This document shows positions 8,193 through 17,256 of a DNA stretch of 64,000 bases, piece after piece (within the stretch, counting starts at the first letter, position 1; each line of letters starts with the position of its first letter). This stretch comes from Fimbriimonadaceae bacterium (GTDB lineage Bacteria; Armatimonadota; Fimbriimonadia; Fimbriimonadales; Fimbriimonadaceae): assembly GCA_019638675.1 (NCBI GenBank), contig JAHBTE010000001.1, positions 2,512,605 to 2,576,604 on the forward strand, in the 5' to 3' direction. Below the pieces are notes generated by a model. It was not told the DNA's origin. It worked only from the letters and a program-made list of their open reading frames with translations, and ran no database searches. A program made the position numbers and the translations under genes.

Positions 8193-10790
8193 ATGCTGAC
8201 TACTGCACTAATGCTTACCGTTGGACTGTCTAATCAACAGTCCAATCCCCTTGAATTTCAGTCGCTTACCGGTCAGCCGGTTGAAAATCTTTTCCCCAAA
8301 CTGGATATGCCAGCCAGCACGGTGAGTGTTGGCGGCCTAACATTTGCTCTGAAAGACGAAAATACCGTTGGTGCTTATTTGCCGAGTTCAAATGCCGCAT
8401 CAATGTGGGAAGGAATTCAATCCACACCCAACCCAACGATTTCAACAGGGAATCCTAAAATCCGCATCAAAATCATGCTCTTTTCGGAAGTGCTGATGAT
8501 GGATCACACGAGCCGCGGATGGATGAGCAAGAGATCAAACTTTTCGTTTTTTGATCGTGAAGAAATCACACGAGCAATGGCTCAGTTCGATTTGGTTCTT
8601 CGCCGATCCGGGCTTGATCCGTACATCCAATTCAACGAAGACGACGACATCATTGTCGTGACAAATGAACCTGGCAAGAGCGAAAATATTTATGATGTCG
8701 TCAGCAAAATCATGGCTCCCAGAGCCAATGATGACCTCTTTGAAAGCGACGACCCAACTTACCGTGGCCCATTTGACATCATCTTTGCTCTACACGCAGG
8801 GTTGAGTGATCGTATCGAAGTTGGCTCTCTCGGCCACACTCCTTTGGCAGTTGTCCCCCTTCTCGGAGCAACTCAGCACAAACTAGATGTTGACCTAAGC
8901 ACACATTTGCTGAAAATGGTCTCCAATCAGATTCAATATCGAAGGTTTCCTCTTCCTACTAACCGACTTTCTTGGCAAGTGCCGTTCACAACGGTCGCTA
9001 GCCTTCCTTCCATTGATCCCAGCTTGAGCGCACCCGTACCAGCCGATGGTCGAGCTAAAGCTGAACCTGTCAAATTCCTGGATACGGCAGATCCAATCAG
9101 TTCTCTTTCTGCTGACACGACGATGGCCGTTTGGGCAACTAATTCGGAAACGAAAGTCGCCGCAACCGGCATGGGCTGGATGGTTGCCAACCAGTTGACT
9201 TCTCCATTCACCCAGTCATCTGTTGTTGCCGATAACACTGGTCGTATCTGGCTGGTCGGAACGATTTCTGGTCGTCACACACTCGCTGACTTGATTTCTG
9301 GCACGGTGAAAATAGCTCCAGTCACTGAACAGCCAGCTCCGATCACGGGTGCGCTTCCCCTCAATCCGCAACCGTTCGGATCGTTTGTCTGGCAACTCAA
9401 TGATAAAAACGAGCGCACGGGCAATATCACCCAAACTGCCGCTCGAACGAACGGCGGAATCCGGTTGATTTCTCGGCAATCCAAGCCAGTGATCAGCAAC
9501 CCTCCCGCAACTACTCTCAGCCTGAAGTTACGGCTGAAATCAGTTGAAGCATATGCCCTGAACTTCTTCGGTCAGAACCACGAATATCTCGGTTCGGTGC
9601 AAATCAGCGGCAACCGAACGGATGAAAAGAATGTGCTCGCGGCTCGGCAACCGCTGACTGGCGAACTACAAACTTTTACATTTAAGCTGACTAACATCCA
9701 ACAACCGATTTACGCAATAGAATTTGGCCCAACTCAGCAAATGACTTTAGCCGTCCGCCGGTCACCTGAACCAGCGGTATTCCTGATAGACAGTCTCTCG
9801 TTCGCGGACGAAGCGGCCCTCACGCTAGACTCACCGACCGAATATGAGTTATTTGATCGAACCGTCTCGCAAGAAGCGCTGGTCAAGACTCAAGACTTCT
9901 CCAACGTACTAATTGCAATCGCGGCCGCTGGACAGCTTGCGGACAATGCGAAACCAGAAAACCTCGCGATGTACGCGGAAATGAGCCGAAGCGGGCGCGA
10001 ACCGATTGCATTCTTTGGATGCCGTGCGCTGAAAAAGCTTAACTCTCCTGCTTCTCTCGCCGAACTCAGGATTACATTGCAACAAGGACCGTTTGATACG
10101 AATCGCCGGTTCGCGGCTGAGGCAATCACTCAACCTTTGCCTGATGACTGGCTAACGGACGTGAACTTCTGCATGGCTTCCCGAAGTTGGCAGACCCGCT
10201 ACTATGCGGCTCAGCTTTTCAAGCTGAATAGTTCACCACGCTCGCAAATCTTCCTTGTATCTTCCCTTCAAGATCCTGTCTCAAATGTCCGTGCTCAAAT
10301 TGCGGCTGACCTAGATGCAAACGTCTCACTCAGTGCGCGACGCCTACTCTTCCTTGCGGTTAACGATTCGAGCGAGCAAGTGCGGGCCGTGAGTTACGCC
10401 CGGTTGCTTGAATCCAAAGATGCGGCAATTTTGGATGAAGCTCTTCGTGGTATCCGAGATGATAGTCGAACTGTCAAGCTCACAATTCTCAATAAAATAG
10501 AAACGATGCCGGATGAAAAATTCCGCGGTGCTCTGCGCATCGGCGTATTGGATCGGAGCCCAGAGATTCAAGCCGCTGTGCTGACCGCTTTCCAAAAATT
10601 GCCAGAAGCTGTTTCCTTCAACGAGATCAGCAACACCGTCGGCAGTCAATCGGAGGCAGTCCAACTGGCTTTGTTACGACTCGCTGAGTCGAAAAGCATT
10701 GCCTTACCAAAACCCGAACTTGATCGGCTTGCGCAAAGCAGAAATGCGACGATTTCGGGAATTGCAAAGCGGCTAGGTGGTGGATCATAA
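8193..10790 (+). CDS. Large secreted or periplasmic protein of unknown function, HEAT-like C-terminus
   Basis: 865 residues with a weak hydrophobic N-terminus (MLTTALMLTVGLSNQQ). Residues 1-550 match nothing I recognise and look beta-rich with many Asn, Thr and Pro. From about 570 to the end there are repeated helical pairs such as VSNVRAQIAADLDANVSL, SSEQVRAVSYARLLESKD and RSPEIQAAVLTAFQKLP, typical of HEAT or PBS-lyase repeats that bind protein partners. Its stop codon overlaps the atypical start of rpiB, placing it in the 6463-13772 run. Confidence 0.75.
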   Translation: MLTTALMLTVGLSNQQSNPLEFQSLTGQPVENLFPKLDMPASTVSVGGLTFALKDENTVGAYLPSSNAASMWEGIQSTPNPTISTGNPKIRIKIMLFSEVLMMDHTSRGWMSKRSNFSFFDREEITRAMAQFDLVLRRSGLDPYIQFNEDDDIIVVTNEPGKSENIYDVVSKIMAPRANDDLFESDDPTYRGPFDIIFALHAGLSDRIEVGSLGHTPLAVVPLLGATQHKLDVDLSTHLLKMVSNQIQYRRFPLPTNRLSWQVPFTTVASLPSIDPSLSAPVPADGRAKAEPVKFLDTADPISSLSADTTMAVWATNSETKVAATGMGWMVANQLTSPFTQSSVVADNTGRIWLVGTISGRHTLADLISGTVKIAPVTEQPAPITGALPLNPQPFGSFVWQLNDKNERTGNITQTAARTNGGIRLISRQSKPVISNPPATTLSLKLRLKSVEAYALNFFGQNHEYLGSVQISGNRTDEKNVLAARQPLTGELQTFTFKLTNIQQPIYAIEFGPTQQMTLAVRRSPEPAVFLIDSLSFADEAALTLDSPTEYELFDRTVSQEALVKTQDFSNVLIAIAAAGQLADNAKPENLAMYAEMSRSGREPIAFFGCRALKKLNSPASLAELRITLQQGPFDTNRRFAAEAITQPLPDDWLTDVNFCMASRSWQTRYYAAQLFKLNSSPRSQIFLVSSLQDPVSNVRAQIAADLDANVSLSARRLLFLAVNDSSEQVRAVSYARLLESKDAAILDEALRGIRDDSRTVKLTILNKIETMPDEKFRGALRIGVLDRSPEIQAAVLTAFQKLPEAVSFNEISNTVGSQSEAVQLALLRLAESKSIALPKPELDRLAQSRNATISGIAKRLGGGS

Positions 10791-11239
10791 GGATCACAAT
10801 CGGCTCTGACCACGCAGGGGATTCGCTTAAACGAGCGTTAGAATCTCACCTGTCCGCGCAGGGGCATTCGATCACCATAGTAGGTTCCACTGGGCCAGAA
10901 CGGTTCGACTACCCCATTGCTTCTGACCTCGTTGCGGCCGCGATTAAATGCGGCGATGCGGACTTCGGCATTTTGGTGTGCGGTTCCGGCATAGGAGTTT
11001 CCATCCGCGCTAACCGCTATTCGTTTGTTCGTGCCGCACTCTGCACAACGGTGGAAATGGCGCAATTGGCCCGAGAACACAATCACGCAAACGTTCTATG
11101 CCTTGGGGAACGTATCATGAATCAAGAGCTCGCTTTGCAGGTTGCTGACAAGTTCCTCACCACCGAGCCAGATCGGAACGAGCGCCATGTTCATCGCGTT
11201 GAACTACTTGGCGCGGAACTTGCGATAGAATCCTGCTAA
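10784..11239 (+). CDS. rpiB: Ribose-5-phosphate isomerase B with non-canonical start
   Basis: About 150 residues, full family length. RITIGSDHAGDSLKRALE at the N-terminus, FDYPIASDLVAAAI, the active-site loop ILVCGSGIGVSIRANR and EHNHANVLCLGERI identify RpiB, which interconverts ribose-5-phosphate and ribulose-5-phosphate in the pentose phosphate pathway. No ATG, GTG, TTG or CTG exists in frame between the stop at 10721 and the conserved N-terminus. Initiation must be at ATC 10784 or ATA 10787, which has AGGTG 7 nt upstream. The first canonical start (TTG 10973) would delete 62 residues, including GSDHAG. ATA shares bases with the TAA stop of the previous gene. Confidence 0.9.
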   Translation: MIRITIGSDHAGDSLKRALESHLSAQGHSITIVGSTGPERFDYPIASDLVAAAIKCGDADFGILVCGSGIGVSIRANRYSFVRAALCTTVEMAQLAREHNHANVLCLGERIMNQELALQVADKFLTTEPDRNERHVHRVELLGAELAIESC

Positions 11240-11259
11240 GCTCTCGCTAAACACCACTC

Positions 11260-12525
11260 ATGGCTGATTCAAAAAATACTGCCTGGGCGTTTATCGCCCC
11301 AATTGTCTGCGTCGCCACGCTCGCAGTTGGATTTCTTGCCCGCAATAAAGCAGAGATGGGTTCGCTCGCTTCAAATAAACCCGTCGGTGTCGGAATTATC
11401 AACGATAAACATAGTTTTGGTGAACTCAGCGAAAGCGAATTTTTCTATGAAGTCGCTTCTCTCCTGAAATCTAATTATGTAGAGCCAACCGAAATTGACC
11501 AAAAGATGGCCAGTGGTGCGATTCGGGGAATGGTCGGCAGTTTGCTTGATCCTGACAGCATTTTTTACGACAAAGACCAGTTCGATTCGTTCCTCGCAAC
11601 CCAGCGAGGTAACTACTCCGGAATCGGGGTTGAACTAGAATATCGCTACGACCAAGCAGAACTGAAAAAACTGCAGGGAGGATCATCTGGCGTAGATTCC
11701 CTTCTGCTCATGCCTCAAATTCTGGTTGCATCGGTTCTTCCGGGCAGTCCGGCAGAACAGGCGGGCCTGAAAACAGGCGATGAATTCCGCCAAATCGCCG
11801 GCAAATACATCATCACCGGGCTTGATATCAAGAAACTTCGTGACCTGCAAACCGCCGTCACTGAGAAAAAAGCCGATCCATCGGAACTTCAGCGCTATCG
11901 GGATGAAATTTCCGTTTGGGTGAAGGAAGTGATGCCCGCCGGGAAAATTCGCGATCACCTGCTCAGTGGAACTGAAGGCGAAGTCGCTCTGAAAGTGAAA
12001 CGAAATGGTGAGTTACTTTCTTTCGATGTTCCCCGCCGCGCAACAACGGTTAAGCCGATTATCACCACGCCTACCGAAACCCAAGTGCGGTTCTTTGAAG
12101 GTGCCGTTGCCGAACTCAGTCGAACAGATTTCAAAGGCAAAACGGTTCTTGACCTCCGCAATTCTGGCTCGGGGAGTTTTGATGAAATGGAGCGTGCACT
12201 TGGCAATTTCCTTCCTGCCGGGCGGTACGGTTCTGTGGTCAACGGCAAAGCCGCTCCAAAGCCAATTAACGTCGTCGCTGGGTTGAAGACCCCGATCTAC
12301 TTCACTTTGCTGGTCGATAACTCCACGCATGGAGCTTCCGCAGTATTCGCTCACATCCTTGCCGATTCGGGCAACGCCATGGTGCAAGGCACTCTACCGC
12401 CGACTCCCAGTTGGATTGAAATCCAAAAACTAACTGATGGAACTGGCTACACCCTTGCCACCGGTAAATACGAAATGAGCGACACGAAAACTGCCGCCAA
12501 CGAACAAAAGGAGCCAATCCGATGA
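11260..12525 (+). CDS. S41/CtpA-like PDZ protein lacking the catalytic dyad (pseudoprotease)
   Basis: 421 residues. An N-terminal membrane anchor (AWAFIAPIVCVATLAVGF), the S41 N-terminal helices, a PDZ domain (VASVLPGSPAEQAGLKTGD) and the S41 core (KTVLDLRNSGSGSFDEMERAL) follow the order of carboxyl-terminal processing proteases. Aligned with the active neighbour, the serine motif NEESASAAEIFA reads DNSTHGASAVFA, with Gly at the nucleophile, and THSYGKAS reads TLPPTPSW, with Pro at the general-base Lys. It should therefore bind but not cleave. It overlaps the active ctpA by 4 bp (ATGA), suggesting a joint complex in the periplasm. Confidence 0.85.
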   Translation: MADSKNTAWAFIAPIVCVATLAVGFLARNKAEMGSLASNKPVGVGIINDKHSFGELSESEFFYEVASLLKSNYVEPTEIDQKMASGAIRGMVGSLLDPDSIFYDKDQFDSFLATQRGNYSGIGVELEYRYDQAELKKLQGGSSGVDSLLLMPQILVASVLPGSPAEQAGLKTGDEFRQIAGKYIITGLDIKKLRDLQTAVTEKKADPSELQRYRDEISVWVKEVMPAGKIRDHLLSGTEGEVALKVKRNGELLSFDVPRRATTVKPIITTPTETQVRFFEGAVAELSRTDFKGKTVLDLRNSGSGSFDEMERALGNFLPAGRYGSVVNGKAAPKPINVVAGLKTPIYFTLLVDNSTHGASAVFAHILADSGNAMVQGTLPPTPSWIEIQKLTDGTGYTLATGKYEMSDTKTAANEQKEPIR

Positions 12526-13772
12526 AAGCTGCCCGAGTTGCCCTCTTCTCTGCCGTTCTTGTCATCTTATTTGGAACCGGGTTTTTCGCCCATGACGTTC
12601 TAGCCGGAACCCCTCCGAATATCGCGGCTCTTGGACGGATTGCATCACCGAGCGCGGCGCAAGCCTCGGTAACACCCGTAGAAACTTTTCAGCACCATTT
12701 CGATCTCATCTTGGCCAAGCACGGAGAAACCACTGATCCAGAAAAGCTCCGGCATGCGGCGATGGGCGGGCTGGTTGCCAGCTTGGGCGATCCACACACT
12801 AACTACCTTGAACCTAAAATAAACGAGTCGTTCACGACCGAAACAAAAGGCAACTACACAGGAATCGGAGCACGACTCGGCGAAGATCCTCTCGGTGCAA
12901 AAATCGCTACCGTTTTCAAAGGTGGGCCGGCTGACAAGGCTGGTTTGAAACCTGGCGATGTCATCACCAAAGTAAATGACTTCGACGCATCAGGAAAGGA
13001 AGTTGACAAGATTGTTGACAAGATTCTCGGCGAAGAAGGAACCCCAGTTACGCTGACCTTGGTACGCGAAGGCCAGGCAGGTGTTCAATCAATTCGTATC
13101 GTTCGTCGGCAAATCTTGATTCCAACCGTGGAATCAAAAATGATCTCCGGCAACGTGGGATACATCCAGGTCAGTGGCTTTAGTGAACCGACCCCCATGC
13201 AGTTCCGCGAAGCACTCGATGAAATTGATCGCCAGCATCCAACTGGATTGGTAATTGACATGCGCGGCAATCCGGGCGGACTGCTTGATTCAGCCGTTAA
13301 GATGCTTTCGCTTTTTGTCTCCGATAAACCGGTAGTGACGATGAAGGAGCGAGGAGACAAAACCATGACCGCGCAGACCTCCAGGGGTCAGGTTATGGGC
13401 ATCAACTACCCGGTCACGATTTTGGTGAACGAAGAATCAGCAAGTGCGGCGGAAATTTTCGCAGGCGTTATGCGGGACTACAAAAAGGCTGTTCTTATTG
13501 GCACTCACAGCTACGGAAAAGCCTCTGTGCAGAACCTCTTCCAACTGCCCGGCGGAGCAAGCGCAAAGATCACCATTGCCAAGTACTTCCTCCCCGCCAC
13601 GGGTGACATCAGCCGCAAAGTGGACGATGACGGTACCTACATCAAAGGTGGTCTCGCACCGGATATCAAGGTTGAAATCCCAACCAAAGGCGACTGGAAA
13701 TTCGGCGAACCAGGCAAAGATCCTCAACTTGATCGAGCGATTCAGTATTTGGGCGGCAGTAAGCAAGGTTAG
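12522..13772 (+). CDS. ctpA: Carboxyl-terminal processing protease (S41 family, CtpA)
   Basis: 416 residues: signal anchor (1-28), S41 N-terminal helices, PDZ (IATVFKGGPADKAGLKPGDV, about residues 125-200) and catalytic core. The nucleophilic Ser lies in NEESASAAEIFAG and the general-base Lys in THSYGKASVQ; GLVIDMRGNPGG is the conserved core strand. It trims or degrades exported proteins from their C-termini in the periplasm. Translation is coupled to the dead paralogue immediately upstream, which may steer its substrates. Confidence 0.95.
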   Translation: MKAARVALFSAVLVILFGTGFFAHDVLAGTPPNIAALGRIASPSAAQASVTPVETFQHHFDLILAKHGETTDPEKLRHAAMGGLVASLGDPHTNYLEPKINESFTTETKGNYTGIGARLGEDPLGAKIATVFKGGPADKAGLKPGDVITKVNDFDASGKEVDKIVDKILGEEGTPVTLTLVREGQAGVQSIRIVRRQILIPTVESKMISGNVGYIQVSGFSEPTPMQFREALDEIDRQHPTGLVIDMRGNPGGLLDSAVKMLSLFVSDKPVVTMKERGDKTMTAQTSRGQVMGINYPVTILVNEESASAAEIFAGVMRDYKKAVLIGTHSYGKASVQNLFQLPGGASAKITIAKYFLPATGDISRKVDDDGTYIKGGLAPDIKVEIPTKGDWKFGEPGKDPQLDRAIQYLGGSKQG

Positions 13773-13821
13773 AAGTTAATCGCTTACACCGCCTTAACAA
13801 TCAATCAGCCACAATAACCTT

Positions 13822-15024
13822 GTGAACCGACTTTCCGCGTTTTCTGGTGGGGTGGCTCTGCTTTCCCTGGCTTCCCTGCTGTTTGTGCAGACCCAACCGT
13901 TACCCAGCGTAGAAAACACGGTTCCCAGCCGAGTTCTGCTGACCTGGAGCGGAGACCCAAGCACAACCGCGACTGTCACTTGGCGAACCAATTCCGCAAC
14001 TCCCAGTTCGCTCGCTCAGATAGCAGTTGCGTCCGCTGACCCTCGATTCATCGCCACCGCAACCCAAACCGTTGCCGAGGCGCAAACTGTCAGCCTTGCC
14101 GAAGGCGGAACCGCCACCTACCACACGGCTCAGTTCCAAACTCTCAAACCCGATACTCGCTACTCTTACCGAGTTGGTGACGGCACTACTTGGAGCGAGT
14201 GGTTCGATTTCAAAACCGCATCCGCCGAATCCAAGCCGTTCACCTTTATCTATTTTGGCGACGCGCAGAACGACGTCAAATCCATGTGGAGCCGCGTGAT
14301 CCGCCAGGCTCAACGCGATGCGCCTTACGCCGATTTTATGCTCCACGCCGGTGACCTGATCAACCGAGCCGAAGTTGATGCCGAATGGGCGGACTGGTTT
14401 TACGCGGGCGGATGGCTCCATTCCACGATTCCGAGCATTGCCGTACCCGGCAACCACGAATACGCCAGCGGCAAACTCAGCCGGCTCTGGCAACCACAGT
14501 TCCAATATCCGCGCAACGGCGTCCCTGGGTTAGAAGACACCAACTATTACATTGACTTCCAAGGCACTCGCATCATCAGCTTGAATTCTAACGAGCGCAC
14601 CGAAGAACAAGCAGCGTGGCTGGAAAAAACTCTGGCGGAAACAAAAACCAACTGGACGATTCTCACGTTCCACCACCCTATGTACAGCACCGCCAAGGGG
14701 CGGGATAACGTCAAACTGCGCGACCTGTGGCTCCCCATCATCCTCAAACACAAAGTGGACTTGGTTCTGCAAGGCCATGACCATTCGTACGGCCGGATGA
14801 ACCTACCTAGCGGAACCAACGAAAAGAAGGGCGTCACTCATTTTGTGGTTTCGGTCAGCGGCCCCAAAATGTACGAACTCGGCGATGATGCCAAAACCCG
14901 CATGACGAATCCGGCGGAAAACACCCAACTCTACCAAATCATCACCGTCACTCCCACGATGCTGAAGTACCGGGCGCACACAGCTACTGGCAAGGTGTAC
15001 GACGAGTTTACGGTCGAAAAATAA
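13822..15024 (+). CDS. Secreted purple acid phosphatase-like metallophosphoesterase
   Basis: 400 residues from a GTG start, with a signal peptide (GGVALLSLASLLFVQTQ). Residues 35-130 form the fibronectin III-like N-domain of purple acid phosphatases (VLLTWSGDPSTTATVTWRTN, LKPDTRYSYRVGD). The metallophosphoesterase domain carries metal-ligand motifs in order: FGDAQND, HAGDLINR, PGNHEY, FHHPMYS and QGHDHSYGR. It should hydrolyse phosphate esters outside the cytoplasm, probably for phosphate scavenging. It follows ctpA by 49 bp and may be the last gene of that run. Confidence 0.92.
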   Translation: MNRLSAFSGGVALLSLASLLFVQTQPLPSVENTVPSRVLLTWSGDPSTTATVTWRTNSATPSSLAQIAVASADPRFIATATQTVAEAQTVSLAEGGTATYHTAQFQTLKPDTRYSYRVGDGTTWSEWFDFKTASAESKPFTFIYFGDAQNDVKSMWSRVIRQAQRDAPYADFMLHAGDLINRAEVDAEWADWFYAGGWLHSTIPSIAVPGNHEYASGKLSRLWQPQFQYPRNGVPGLEDTNYYIDFQGTRIISLNSNERTEEQAAWLEKTLAETKTNWTILTFHHPMYSTAKGRDNVKLRDLWLPIILKHKVDLVLQGHDHSYGRMNLPSGTNEKKGVTHFVVSVSGPKMYELGDDAKTRMTNPAENTQLYQIITVTPTMLKYRAHTATGKVYDEFTVEK

Positions 15025-15045
15025 TTGAGGAGATTCTATTTCTGG

Positions 15046-16848
15046 TCACTTCTCCAAAATGTTCTTAAATCGCACCATTAATGCCTTTCGGATAATTGTT
15101 GCAAATTCTTCTAGCTTTTTACTTCGCCCAGAACTATCCATCAATTCAATTTCCATAGCTCGATTGAAGCGCTTTTTATCTACCTTTGCATCATCACCCA
15201 GTACAGAGCTAATGAGTCTCCTCATCTCATCCTTCCCTATTGCTTCTTCCAATCCTTTACCTTCCCACTCCGAATTACAATCAGTTAAAGTCATCATATG
15301 AATCTTCACCCACTCACCGAACCTATCTGTATAGTTATTCATTTGCTTCTTACCTTCCTCATCTGAATCAAGCAGTACGATGAAGGGAATTCCCCATCCA
15401 GAAAGTAATTGAATCAGGGTTCTTGACGAGCCAGCTCCTGTACCGGGAATAACTGAGAAGGCAAGCTCTTCCCCCATGCCTCTTAATCCCAACCTGAATG
15501 CATGAAAATCGGACTTACCTTCAACTACAACAACAGATTTGTCAAATGATAAGCGATTGGGTTGGTACTCAAGCACGTCCAACACGGGTTGAAAGTAACT
15601 AACTTGGTCAGGGTAGTTGGAAACAAATGTGCGGTACTTAAAGACCTCTATCTCAGTGGATTTAGGATCATAGTCATCTCCCTCTGAAGTATGAAGTAAA
15701 GCCAAATTTCGGACGACATAAGTGCCGCCAAGCCAGTCAGCGTTCACCATATGGTGACTATGCGTAGTGTAAATAATTCGACAGTTGGTCATCGAATCAA
15801 GACTATTAAGTAATCTTGCTTGTGCAGCAGGATGAAGATTGGAAGCAGGTTCATCTAATAGCAACAAAGCTGGAGAACTGAAACCCTTGGTAGCATATGT
15901 TGTTGCCAAAAGAAATGACAAAAACCATCTAAAACCGAGCGACCTATCGTTTACCTCATAAATATCCCCTCCCTCTCGAATCTTAATCTCTATGTAGCAA
16001 TCACCATCCTCGTCGCAGCCAAAATCAAACTTGATTTCCCTCGAAGTCTGCGGTCTGCCAAATATCTTATTCCACTCACCTAAAACCATTTTTGAGACGT
16101 ATTGACTCATTTTCAGTAATAGTGAATCTAAAGCTTGTCGGGCTGCTATTTGATCTGACTTAATTCGATCTATTAGGTGAGTTTGAATTGAGCTTCCTGG
16201 AGCTACTTCAAGTAAAACGTGCTCAATGATTGACCGATAAAATTTGCCCTTACCAGAGTTGTCAGCACTCTCATCCAAGTAAATAGCGTCGGGAAACTCA
16301 AATAGGAAGTTCTCAAAGAAGAAAACCTTTGGCATTCTTGATTTTAAAACTTGCACAAGTGTCTGCCAGTCTGAGCCATCAATCAGTTTTTCCTTCGTTG
16401 ATCGACCCTTAAGAGCTTTAAAGGTTATGTCCCAGCTGTTCATTCGGCTACCAATAAGTTCAGAATTCTTGAATCTATACATTTCAGTAACCTTAAATAA
16501 ATTATCTACAGCTAGTGAGCTATACCCAAGTTCCTTAGCTTTAGCAACCAATGCCTGTACATCGCCTCTGTCAAGATTGAATGTCACTGAAACCGAAATC
16601 TGATCATTGAAATCATGTCTTTCGGATATTGGGATCAGTTTGAAAACTTCAAACTGCCCTACACTGAGTGCAGAAAGATCGGTAGTTTTTTCAACAGTAT
16701 AAGACAGAAAATTTAGAGCTTCTAGAACAGTTGTCTTACCCGTCTCATTCAAGCCTATTAGTGTAAGTGTCTTAGTATTTTCAGGAACATCTAGGTTTAA
16801 TCTTCGTAAGCCCTTGAAATTTCGTACCTCAAACTTAACCTGGTTCAT
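15046..16848 (-). CDS. OLD-family ATP-dependent nuclease (AAA ATPase plus TOPRIM)
   Basis: 600 residues. An SMC/RecF-type ATPase half has Walker A GLNETGKTT (31-40) and a signature/Walker B region LLLLDEPASNLHPAAQARLL near 330, followed by IIYTTHSHHMV. The C-terminal TOPRIM domain has VVVVEGKSDF near 440 and VLLDSDEEG near 492, supplying the acidic metal site for DNA cleavage. This is the overcoming-lysogenization-defect architecture, seen alone or with a UvrD-like helicase in Gabija. No helicase is adjacent, so it is a solitary OLD gene. It is clearly more AT-rich than the genes on both sides, suggesting acquisition as an accessory or phage-defence gene. Confidence 0.88.
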   Translation of the reverse strand: MNQVKFEVRNFKGLRRLNLDVPENTKTLTLIGLNETGKTTVLEALNFLSYTVEKTTDLSALSVGQFEVFKLIPISERHDFNDQISVSVTFNLDRGDVQALVAKAKELGYSSLAVDNLFKVTEMYRFKNSELIGSRMNSWDITFKALKGRSTKEKLIDGSDWQTLVQVLKSRMPKVFFFENFLFEFPDAIYLDESADNSGKGKFYRSIIEHVLLEVAPGSSIQTHLIDRIKSDQIAARQALDSLLLKMSQYVSKMVLGEWNKIFGRPQTSREIKFDFGCDEDGDCYIEIKIREGGDIYEVNDRSLGFRWFLSFLLATTYATKGFSSPALLLLDEPASNLHPAAQARLLNSLDSMTNCRIIYTTHSHHMVNADWLGGTYVVRNLALLHTSEGDDYDPKSTEIEVFKYRTFVSNYPDQVSYFQPVLDVLEYQPNRLSFDKSVVVVEGKSDFHAFRLGLRGMGEELAFSVIPGTGAGSSRTLIQLLSGWGIPFIVLLDSDEEGKKQMNNYTDRFGEWVKIHMMTLTDCNSEWEGKGLEEAIGKDEMRRLISSVLGDDAKVDKKRFNRAMEIELMDSSGRSKKLEEFATIIRKALMVRFKNILEK

Positions 16849-16923
16849 TTGACTCTATTATCTCATAATGTTAAACTTCATCGAATATTTTCTCGTTATT
16901 GAAGTGTTTGATTGTCTTACCAT

Positions 16924-17256
16924 CTACCGTTTGGAACTCACCATCTCCCACGCCTGACCGATCAACCCGGCGAGTTCGTCCCAATCCGTATCCGGCAGAT
17001 CAACCCGAACCCCAACCCAGCCTTTGACCCCAACATACGGCGGGATAAAAAATCGGTTCTCATCCCCGCTCACCAGACCCGCCGCGACTCCCGGAGGCGC
17101 CGGAACCCAGACCGCCGTCCGCTCGGCCCCGTGGTGATGGTCATCGAACATACACACCACCCGCTTGTTTTTGTAGAACCAACACGGCTCCCCGTGCGAA
17201 GGCCGCTCGTTCACCTCCGGCAACGCCAGGCAGATTTCGCGCACTCGATCTAACAT
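16924..17256 (-). CDS. MmcQ/YjbR-like DNA-binding fold protein
   Basis: 110 residues. VREICLALPEVNERPSHGEP, WFYKNKRVVCMF and FIPPYVGVKGWVGVRVDL match the YjbR/CyaY-like double-wing family, whose members are mostly of unknown function and were named for a DNA-binding-like fold. Its ATG at 17256 shares one base with the TGA stop of the upstream GH89 gene (TGATG), so it is translationally coupled to it. Confidence 0.9.
   Translation of the reverse strand: MLDRVREICLALPEVNERPSHGEPCWFYKNKRVVCMFDDHHHGAERTAVWVPAPPGVAAGLVSGDENRFFIPPYVGVKGWVGVRVDLPDTDWDELAGLIGQAWEMVSSKR

Noticed and set aside
10973-11239. rpiB as a truncated 88-residue gene or pseudogene
   Set aside because: The frame is open and family-like for 62 codons upstream, including the GSDHAG motif, so a full-length product from a non-standard start is the better reading.
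15046-16848. Gabija anti-phage system
   Set aside because: The GajA-like OLD architecture is present but no GajB (UvrD-like helicase) gene is adjacent.
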